From assembly GCA_003707065.3 (NCBI GenBank), contig PPXM03000001.1, forward strand, positions 1,798,001 to 1,862,000: 64,000 bases of DNA, read 5' to 3'. Below, one piece after another: positions 53,914 to 61,498 of this stretch. This stretch comes from Trigonopsis variabilis (Eukaryota > Ascomycota > Trigonopsidomycetes > Trigonopsidales > Trigonopsidaceae). The position numbers and the translations under genes were made by a program. Below the pieces are notes generated by a model that was given only the letters and a program-made list of their open reading frames with translations, had not been told where the DNA came from and did no database searches. The stretch's first letter is position 1; every line of letters starts with the position of its first letter.

Positions 53914-55386
53914 ATGACTATATCCTGGATAAATGAGACCATAGGACCTGTGATCGATGGAAAGGAGACTACCTCGGGAAAAAAGTTTCGAGTTTTCAAT
54001 CCTCTCACCGATAAAGTGCTCTATGAATGTGCTTCTACAACTCTGGGCCATTGCGAGAGCAGCGTGGCTGTAGCCAACGAAGCTTTTAAAGAGTGGTCTA
54101 AAGCTCCTCCTTCGATGAAGAGGGCAATTTTGTTAAAAGCAGCAGATCTGCTGGAGGCTCGAGTTGAAGAAGCTTGTGAATTGATGGCTAGCGAAATATC
54201 TTCTACCAAAAAATGGGCGAAAGTGAATATTTTCCAGGGTGCAGCGACTTTCAGAGAGGTGGCCTGTCTTGCTACCCATATTAAAGGTGAAATTGTACCT
54301 GCAGATCGTCCCAATACAGAGATCATGATGCTCCGTGAGCCTGCAGGTATTGTTTTTTCGGCAACTCCTTGGAATGCTCCTATTCAGCTTTCAGTGCGTG
54401 GGATCGCTACCCCTCTTATATGTGGAAATTCTGTCATTCTTAAGCCGTCAGAACATACACCGAAATCGCAAAAGCTCGTTGTTGATGTGCTATTAGCTGC
54501 CGGTCTTCCCAAGGGTGTCATTTCGTTCCTGCCCATGGATCCGCATGATGCCCCCGCATTAGTTGAGTACTTGATCTCTAGGCGGGAGGTTAGGAGAGTC
54601 ACATTTACTGGAAGTGATAAAGTTGGAAGGTTTATTGCTGGCTACTGTGCCAAATATTTGAAACAGAACATTCTTGAATTAGGATGTAATGCTCCTCTTT
54701 TGATAATCGACGATAGTAACATTGCTGATGCTGTTAATGCGGCCGTATTTGGCGCTTTCACAAATTCCGGTCAGGTTTGCATGTCTACTAATCGAATAAT
54801 TGTCGTCGAGGCTGCTGCCGAGAAATTCCTCGATCTCTTGGTTAAAAGATCAAGAAACTTAGTTGCGACTAATTGCCTTGAGGACCAGAACTCAGAGATA
54901 TCGGGTCTGTTTTGCAAGGATTCTGCCCAGCGTATATTGTCGCTTATCGCAGATGCGGAGAAGAAGGGCGCTAAAGTCATTCTGGGGGACAAGAAGACTA
55001 AAGGTACTTTATTGCAACCACACATCGTCGACTACTGTGACTCTTCGATGGATATTTACTATGAAGAAGCCTTTGGACCGATTCTTATTATTTGCAGGGT
55101 TCCAGATATACAGACCGCAATCGAGGTGGCGAACGACAGCGACTATTCCTTATGCGCGAGCGTCTTTTCTAAAGATATCTCCCTTGCGATGAAAGTGGCG
55201 CGGAGTATCCGCTCAGGATCTTCTCACGTGAATGGTCCAACTCTTTATATCGAGGCTACACTGCCTAACGGGGGCGTCGGAGGATCGAGCGGGTATGGAA
55301 GGTTTGGCGGTATTCACGGAATAGATGAATTCGTCGATAAAAGAAATCTTACGATCCAAGGCCCTAATGCTATTTATCCTTTGTAA
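53914..55386 (+). CDS. Aldehyde dehydrogenase, salicylaldehyde/vanillin dehydrogenase type
   Basis: 490 residues, usual length. The general base Glu255 (LELGCNAP) and nucleophile Cys289 (NSGQVCMST) are spaced 34 residues apart, as in active enzymes. The NAD-binding WN and KPSE (about 153 and 177) and FTGSDKVG (about 231) are present. The second glycine of the very conserved ELGG motif is replaced by Cys258, which is odd and puts a thiol beside the base. The form of the GCNAP motif and general sequence are closest to salicylaldehyde or vanillin dehydrogenases, oxidising aromatic aldehydes to acids with NAD. It is tail-to-tail with the regulator gene, only 6 bases apart. Substrate class is inferred. 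Confidence 0.88.
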   Translation: MTISWINETIGPVIDGKETTSGKKFRVFNPLTDKVLYECASTTLGHCESSVAVANEAFKEWSKAPPSMKRAILLKAADLLEARVEEACELMASEISSTKKWAKVNIFQGAATFREVACLATHIKGEIVPADRPNTEIMMLREPAGIVFSATPWNAPIQLSVRGIATPLICGNSVILKPSEHTPKSQKLVVDVLLAAGLPKGVISFLPMDPHDAPALVEYLISRREVRRVTFTGSDKVGRFIAGYCAKYLKQNILELGCNAPLLIIDDSNIADAVNAAVFGAFTNSGQVCMSTNRIIVVEAAAEKFLDLLVKRSRNLVATNCLEDQNSEISGLFCKDSAQRILSLIADAEKKGAKVILGDKKTKGTLLQPHIVDYCDSSMDIYYEEAFGPILIICRVPDIQTAIEVANDSDYSLCASVFSKDISLAMKVARSIRSGSSHVNGPTLYIEATLPNGGVGGSSGYGRFGGIHGIDEFVDKRNLTIQGPNAIYPL

Positions 55387-55392
55387 TTTACT

Positions 55393-57270
55393 TTACAGCG
55401 TGTCAATTATATTAAGCCAACTGAAGTCGTCCGTAGGAAAGTTGAATTGCTCCAACTGATCTGATAGCAAGGCATCAGGGTTAGGTCCATTCAAAGGCCC
55501 TTGTAACATGGGCACACTGTTACTATTAGAAGTTCGCCGCCTTTTATCCACAACTGTCATCAGCTCTCTGGTCACAGTAGCCAAGCGCTCCATCGTACCG
55601 TTCAGAGTACAATTCGAAAAAACCATCAGACAGTTATCGATCTCTAAACGTATAGAATCATCATAACACCGTAGAAGACTCAGGGCAAGAATGCTTATAC
55701 TAGAGTATGCAAAGAACACATCAAGCCATGTTCGGGAATTGAATACAGATGCGTACCAAAGATCACGACAGAGAAGCTGCAAGGTCTTGATAGCATAATG
55801 CCTACATTTGTCTTGCAGTATTATAACATTTTCCTTATCGTTGTCGTGTAACTCTGGCTCCAGGAAATACGGTCGTGTAAGGAGAGACGAAACCCAAAAG
55901 AAGTACACGTGGAGCATGATGATGAGCCTGTATTTCTTACCAGTTTCTGTGACTGGTAAGCACAGGTTCTGGGGAAGTTGTGCATACCATGTCTCCATTT
56001 CTTGTAGCATCAGAAGCGCTTTTTCCGGACTTGGTTGCCTCCGTTCGGGGTGGTATAGAATCTCACAAACTCGTCCAAGAAAATGGAATAGCTTTGCATA
56101 GATATTGTAGTATCCAGATGGGAAGGGCTCTATATCGCTGGGATAGTCAACATTAATGAACGAATCGTCAATTGCAGATGGTCGCCCAAGAGAAGCAGCC
56201 AAAAAGCGCTCAAATGTATATAAAGACCACCAGACTCTTCTATGTATATCTGATTTCTCAGCAACAGTAGGTAAGCATAGAACAGAGTCTCTGTGCAAGC
56301 CTCTACCATAGGCCATGCGAAGAGCCGTGCCCACTAGATTCCAGGAAGCGTTGCGCTCATTATTGTTATGCAAGATCTGTGAAACTAAAAGCATTGCCTG
56401 GATATTTCCTAGGCTCGTTCCATATATAACCAATGCCAAGTATTTCTCAACCATTTTCCAATAATCACGGCGTTGCTCTGAAAACTCTTTATTTTGGCAG
56501 TCAAGAACTATAACAAAAACGGCATAGAGAGAACATACGGTAGAGGCTGGAGCTTCAACCGAGCTATATAATTTGGTAATTTCCATAGAAAAATCGGCAC
56601 GATCAAAGATAACCATGTCAGGATGAATAAACTCGAAATAGATAGAGAGCATCTGTCGAGCAAACGAGTGATCCGGAAGATCAGGTATTTCAACATAATG
56701 GCTCTTCATATCTAGAGCTTGAGCCTGTTGTACACCTGAGGAGTTCATATCTTTAGAATCGCTATTATTGGTTATCGGCAAATCTGAGACAAGTCGTTTC
56801 AGCTGCCTAAGGAAGAATAATGATCCTGATGGTCCTATATATCTTGCACTACCATGAATATTATAGACCAAGCTATGTTTCTCGAGCCTTCTGGACTCCA
56901 CAGGTCCAATAAGAGTGTCTGCTGGCGGTGAACAGGACTTGATCGAAGAGTTGAGCTTATAATTACTTGCAATTCGTTCAATATCCTCTGCAGTATCCAA
57001 GAATTCTGTAGGAAATAAGGTCTTGATTAATTTTTCTATCGCTTTTAGACGGTTTTCTTCTACCGAATTGTATATTCTCTTTCGACGAGGGAGGGTGCTT
57101 CGACATTCGACATTAGCCTTCTTACAGGCCGCACAGTCAGCATTAAGGTCATTCCTAATGCATTTCGTTCTCTTGAGCCGACAGGAATCACAGCTTGTGG
57201 CAGCTCTTCTCCGTAACTCCGGAGGTACCCTTCTTTTCTTCACTGAGCTGGATTGGACGATAGCAGACAT
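55393..57270 (-). CDS. Zn2Cys6 transcription factor, probable cluster regulator
   Basis: 625 residues from the ATG at 57270; the frame runs a few codons further to a TTG. The zinc cluster is Cys27, 30, 37, 46, 49 and 56 with the basic loop RLKRTK, followed by a short linker and a heptad-like helix (ENRLKAIEKLI) suggesting dimerisation. The fungal-specific transcription factor domain covers about 200-480, with the conserved WSLYTFERFLAASLGRPSAI stretch near residue 335. It shares a 255-base promoter with the salicylate hydroxylase-like gene and its 3' end almost touches the aldehyde dehydrogenase, so it is well placed to control the cluster. A CGG-N3-CCG site 70 bases upstream of its own start fits autoregulation (inference). 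Confidence 0.9.
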   Translation of the reverse strand: MSAIVQSSSVKKRRVPPELRRRAATSCDSCRLKRTKCIRNDLNADCAACKKANVECRSTLPRRKRIYNSVEENRLKAIEKLIKTLFPTEFLDTAEDIERIASNYKLNSSIKSCSPPADTLIGPVESRRLEKHSLVYNIHGSARYIGPSGSLFFLRQLKRLVSDLPITNNSDSKDMNSSGVQQAQALDMKSHYVEIPDLPDHSFARQMLSIYFEFIHPDMVIFDRADFSMEITKLYSSVEAPASTVCSLYAVFVIVLDCQNKEFSEQRRDYWKMVEKYLALVIYGTSLGNIQAMLLVSQILHNNNERNASWNLVGTALRMAYGRGLHRDSVLCLPTVAEKSDIHRRVWWSLYTFERFLAASLGRPSAIDDSFINVDYPSDIEPFPSGYYNIYAKLFHFLGRVCEILYHPERRQPSPEKALLMLQEMETWYAQLPQNLCLPVTETGKKYRLIIMLHVYFFWVSSLLTRPYFLEPELHDNDKENVIILQDKCRHYAIKTLQLLCRDLWYASVFNSRTWLDVFFAYSSISILALSLLRCYDDSIRLEIDNCLMVFSNCTLNGTMERLATVTRELMTVVDKRRRTSNSNSVPMLQGPLNGPNPDALLSDQLEQFNFPTDDFSWLNIIDTL

Positions 57271-57525
57271 CCTATTGAGCAACGAAAATGTCTTGGAATT
57301 CGAGTCGCATGCTTCCGGATGCTGTCAAGTAGAAAAAAGCGGAGTCCGGAGATGAGTGTTTCCCAAAGTAGTGGGCGCGGTGGGGTATGCTCGAAGTCGC
57401 TACCGATATCGGTTTCATTATTGTCCCTCGAAGGAAACATGCTTCCGGGCTTTGGAGATGGCTACTGTTAAGTATATATAGTATGTGGAGCAGCTAAGCG
57501 ATCAGTACAATCAAAAGTTGGAATC
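57271..57525. promoter_or_regulatory. Divergent promoter with CGG-N3-CCG site
   Basis: Shared by the regulator and the salicylate hydroxylase-like gene. CGG-AGT-CCG at 57340-57348 is an inverted CGG pair of the sort bound by Zn2Cys6 dimers. Further TTCCGG elements lie at 57313-57318 and 57447-57452. TAAGTATATATAG at 57470-57482 is a likely TATA box for the hydroxylase gene. Confidence 0.55.
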
Positions 57526-58779
57526 ATGGTGAAACAGTTGAATGTAATTATTGTCGGGGCTGGAATGGGAGGTCTCGCTGCTGCCCTCGCTCTTTCTTCC
57601 CATGGGCATAAGGTTACTGTTTTAGACTCTGCGCCTGAATTTGCTGAAGCAGGCGCTGGTATTCGGGTCCCTCCTAATAGCAGCAGACTATTACGGAGAT
57701 GGGGTGTCGACTTTAGCAAGATCAAGAAGTCAGTCAGTGAACGTTACCATTTTGTTCGCTGGGACGATGGAAGTACCATTACCGAGTTTTCCTTTGGTGG
57801 TGACGCCGATGCGACATACGGCTCGCCTTACTATCTTGTTCATCGAGCCGACCTTCACGCAGGCCTTTTGGAGGCAAGTGAAAGAGCTGGGGCTAAAGTA
57901 CTTGCTAATCATGCCGTGATTGAATATGATTTCGAAACTCCGTCAGTCAAAGTAAGTTCGGGAGAAGTATATAAAGGGGACTTGATCATCGCTGCTGATG
58001 GGATCAAATCACTCGGACGAGAGTCTTTTCTTGGAAGAAAGGAGACACCGCGTGATACTGGTGATGTTGCTTATAGAATTCTGATTGATGGGAAAAAGAT
58101 CCGCGAAAACCCAGATTTAGTCGATCTCCTAGAGCATCCCTGTACGACATCCTGGTGTGGCCCAGAGGCGCACTTGGTTGGCTATCCCATCCGAAATGAA
58201 GAGCTCTACAACATTGTTGTATGTGCAACATGCCATGAGGAGGAGTTCAGTGTTGATGATGGTTGGGTGGTCAAAGGCGACAACGAAGAGTTGGTGAAAC
58301 GGTTTCAGAATTGGTGTCCTCAGGTCGTTGACCTCTGCAAGCTTACTGGTAACTTTCTTAAATGGAAATTGTTTGATCTTATGCCTCTTGACCACTGGGT
58401 CCACCCTTCAGGTAAAGGCGTTCTGCTAGGAGACTCGTGTCACCCAATGTTACCATACTTGGCGCAAGGCGCTGCTCAAGCTTTTGAGGATGCTGGTGTG
58501 CTTTCTACTTGCCTCCAAGAGTATAGCGATCTCGCTGATGCCTTGCGGGCCTATGAACGCATCAGGATCCCTAGGACATCCTTGATTCAAGAGAATACTC
58601 GCAAACATCAACGCATCTTACACATTCCTGATGGAGAAGAACAGTTACTAAGAGATAAACTCATGAAACAAGATGGCGAAGCTAATCCTGTTTTCTGGGG
58701 CAATGCTGACCGTCGCGAGTGGCTATTCAGGTATGATGCTGAGAACGTTTTACATTCTCAGCCCCCTCTGTCGGCTTGA
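57526..58779 (+). CDS. Salicylate 1-monooxygenase-like FAD hydroxylase
   Basis: 417 residues, single exon. GxGxxG at residues 11-16 (IVGAGMGG), DG motif near 152 (IAADGIKS) and the GD motif near 303 as LLGDSCHPMLPYLAQGAAQAFEDAG, the form characteristic of salicylate hydroxylases and related decarboxylating hydroxylases. The known reaction is salicylate + NADH + O2 to catechol + CO2. No signal peptide. It is divergent from the Zn2Cys6 regulator and near a salicylaldehyde-type dehydrogenase that would make its substrate. Related fungal enzymes act on other hydroxybenzoates or nicotinates, so the precise substrate remains open. Confidence 0.88.
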   Translation: MVKQLNVIIVGAGMGGLAAALALSSHGHKVTVLDSAPEFAEAGAGIRVPPNSSRLLRRWGVDFSKIKKSVSERYHFVRWDDGSTITEFSFGGDADATYGSPYYLVHRADLHAGLLEASERAGAKVLANHAVIEYDFETPSVKVSSGEVYKGDLIIAADGIKSLGRESFLGRKETPRDTGDVAYRILIDGKKIRENPDLVDLLEHPCTTSWCGPEAHLVGYPIRNEELYNIVVCATCHEEEFSVDDGWVVKGDNEELVKRFQNWCPQVVDLCKLTGNFLKWKLFDLMPLDHWVHPSGKGVLLGDSCHPMLPYLAQGAAQAFEDAGVLSTCLQEYSDLADALRAYERIRIPRTSLIQENTRKHQRILHIPDGEEQLLRDKLMKQDGEANPVFWGNADRREWLFRYDAENVLHSQPPLSA

Positions 58780-59999
58780 ACCTTTTTGTCTCTATAATCT
58801 CTTTTGTTTTCTTGTCTCCGTAGATTAAACGTTTAGTTTGGCTCTTATTAACGTGTTTGTGTCTACTGAATCTCACTCTCAAAATCTCATATGAGCCTGT
58901 CCCACGAGACCAATGACGGTCACATAGATATACTTAGCCCCCACATATGTTCATCAAGCTGTTAGGATGGACAAAGGCGTGCCTGGAATTATTGAAATTA
59001 CGCCATTATAGCTTACAAACTCTGAGCTGTTTGTAAAGCGATACATGACTTCCGTTACAGCCCAAGAAGAAATTAGGAAGCTATGAATTCACCGGAAAGA
59101 CTGCTTATCAAGTCCGCAACCTTCAGGACAAAGCTTCAGCTGAGAGACTAAGGGTGCAGGTATTAAGTTTTATCATCAAGAGGATGACTTCCTTTTCTGT
59201 TTCATCCTCTTAGCTTATGTTATGATCAAATACTAGAGTTCTTCATTGGGCGCCAAGAATCTGCTGCGACAGCCTAATGGGCCTGTGATCGCATTATGGG
59301 TGAGCACCATCAAGAACGTTTGGTGTTCTGTCTTCTTAATTGCCGGTGCACTCTGAATTTGGCGATCCATGGTCGGGCATAGTATGCTGCTTGTGAATAT
59401 AGGTAAATGATGGCGCATTGTTGACGAGACACTGACTATAGGGTTGAACTCGATTGACTGGATTGCATTGAGACTTTCCGATGCCGACTCTCGAGGCAGC
59501 AATGAGCTGTCCGCCGTTGAGGATTGATGGTGCTAGCGAATGACTTTCTAGTCTCGTGGTAGTCTTTATTTTTCGGTCAAGGACTATCGTTTGCGCTCAA
59601 ATGTCCATGCTCACTACAGAGATGCGACCATTTTAGTGAAATATGCAGAGAGAAGTACCTGGTGTATAACTCCGCTATTTCCGAAAGCGGTATTGAAAGT
59701 AGAAATCAAGCTCCAAGATTAAATTGGTCCCAATCGCCAGATCACCAGACAATTAGCTTGAAGAGAAGACGCCTGGTATGAGAGACTCTGAGACCAAGTA
59801 GAATTTCCGGAACTCTTCCCGACCTCGGATTTAGCGGTCTTTAATTAGGAATGGCTTAACGGCCGCGCAATGGACTTCGTCATCCTTTACCACTATTTTA
59901 ACTACTAAATTCTCTCCATGATTTGTGTCACCTAGAACTCTCTCTGTTCACTCGAGATCAACTTTGCCCTAGCCTGAAAGGCCTACCTCAAAGCAATCT
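58780..59999. other. Intergenic region upstream of the second cluster monooxygenase
   Basis: 1.2 kb. A minus-strand frame of 89 codons (59233-59502) has no recognisable motif and is not annotated. The 3' end presumably holds the promoter of the next gene. Confidence 0.45.
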
Positions 60000-61217
60000 A
60001 TGAAGGTCTTGATCTGCGGTGGAGGCTGTTCTGGGCCTACTTTGGCCTACTGGCTCGCTCGAAATGGCCATGAAGTCGTCATCGTCGAGCGCTCCGGAAG
60101 CCTTAGAGCCTCAGGTGCACAACTTGACATTTCCGCCAAAGGCATAGAAGTCATCAAGCGCATGGGTCTCCTGGACGCTATTCGCAGCAAGCGCGTCGAC
60201 GAGGTAGGCACGTCTTTTGTGGATTCGCAAGGAAATGTAAAGGCGACATTCCTAGCCACTAAATCCAAAAAAGGGTCGCAATCAGTCACCTCTGAATATG
60301 AAATAATGCGGGGCGACTTGGTAGAGATTCTTTACAATGCAACCAAAGACTCCGTCAGGTATGAATTTGGAAAAGCAGTGGAGCGCTTTGAACAGGATGA
60401 GAACCGAGTTGTCGTGTACTTCTCAGACAACTCATCGGAGTCGTTTGATCTTCTTGTCGGAGCAGATGGGCAAGGTTCTCGCATTCGGAGAGGGATTCTT
60501 CCCGCAGACTCCCCTAATCCGTATCGAGAACTAGGAGTCTCTGTGGCCTACTGGACTATTCCTCGTACGGAGACGGATGACAATTTTTGCACATTCTGTT
60601 GCGCCACTAGGGGCCGCATGATGATGCGTCGAAGTCATAGCCCTTCTGAAACGCAGGTCTATTTTACATTGCGGGATCAATCCAAAGAATTAAGAGATAT
60701 ACCGCGCTCCTCGATTGAAAACCAAAAGAGATTCTGGAGTGAAAAATTTCGTGATGCTGGCTGGCAGGCGGAGCGGTTCCTTGAGGGCATGGAGACTACA
60801 GAGAATTTCTACTGCCAGCAAGTTGTCCAAGTACGCACGGACACGTGGTATAGGGGCCGCGTAGTCCTACTTGGTGATGCAGCATATTGCCCGTCTCCGT
60901 TTAGCGGTATGGGTACCACCAGCAGCTTTGTAGGTGCCTACGTCTTGGCTGGCGAGATCAATCGAAATCCCAACAGTCTTTCTCTGGCCTTTGCAAACTA
61001 CGACAAGGTGTTACGACCATTTATTAACGAGATTCAAAAGGTGAGCCGATTCTTCGTGCGCCTAGGTCTCCCAGATACACAATGGGCGGTATCGATTCTT
61101 CTTTACTTTGTACAGCTGTTTTCTTTCCTTCGTATCTCTGATTTTATGGCCAAGTTCTCAAGTGAAGAAAATGGTGGCTGGAAATTACCGGATTATGCAG
61201 ATCTCAACCAGGGCTAG
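60000..61217 (+). CDS. FAD-dependent monooxygenase (group A)
   Basis: 405 residues starting right at the nucleotide fold (MKVLICGGGCSGPTLAYWLA). EIMRGDL, the DG motif (LVGADGQGSR, near 158) and GD motif (LLGDAAYCPSPFSGMGT, near 292) are present. It is the closest relative in the window of the monooxygenase at 46876, and together the two bracket the aromatic cluster. It lacks the salicylate-hydroxylase GD form, so a different substrate is likely. Hydrophobic residues near 355-375 resemble those of its relative and may associate with membrane. Confidence 0.87.
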   Translation: MKVLICGGGCSGPTLAYWLARNGHEVVIVERSGSLRASGAQLDISAKGIEVIKRMGLLDAIRSKRVDEVGTSFVDSQGNVKATFLATKSKKGSQSVTSEYEIMRGDLVEILYNATKDSVRYEFGKAVERFEQDENRVVVYFSDNSSESFDLLVGADGQGSRIRRGILPADSPNPYRELGVSVAYWTIPRTETDDNFCTFCCATRGRMMMRRSHSPSETQVYFTLRDQSKELRDIPRSSIENQKRFWSEKFRDAGWQAERFLEGMETTENFYCQQVVQVRTDTWYRGRVVLLGDAAYCPSPFSGMGTTSSFVGAYVLAGEINRNPNSLSLAFANYDKVLRPFINEIQKVSRFFVRLGLPDTQWAVSILLYFVQLFSFLRISDFMAKFSSEENGGWKLPDYADLNQG

Positions 61218-61498
61218 ACTCAAGGAAAAAGCAAAAGAGGGGGAAAGTAGGTGATTTTCACTTGTCTATTATTCATTTGCGATTTCATATGTATTTTGCA
61301 GATAATCTCAAGGTAGACCGAAAGTTCGTAGTTCTATTATCTTGAGCTACGTTCAAAATTCGCGAAAGGAGCCGAAGCATTTTCAATAAACACTGCAAAG
61401 ATCGATAAGAGGATGCCTGACGGCTCACATCTAATACTCGTTTTCCCTTATCATAACCCACCATACCATCATGCAGTTTCGTCGTCTCTCTGAAAAGG

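Noticed and set aside
59233-59502. An 89-codon minus frame in the gap before the last monooxygenase
   Set aside because: No motif; considered as the tail of a regulator gene but no zinc cluster or middle domain could be joined upstream.
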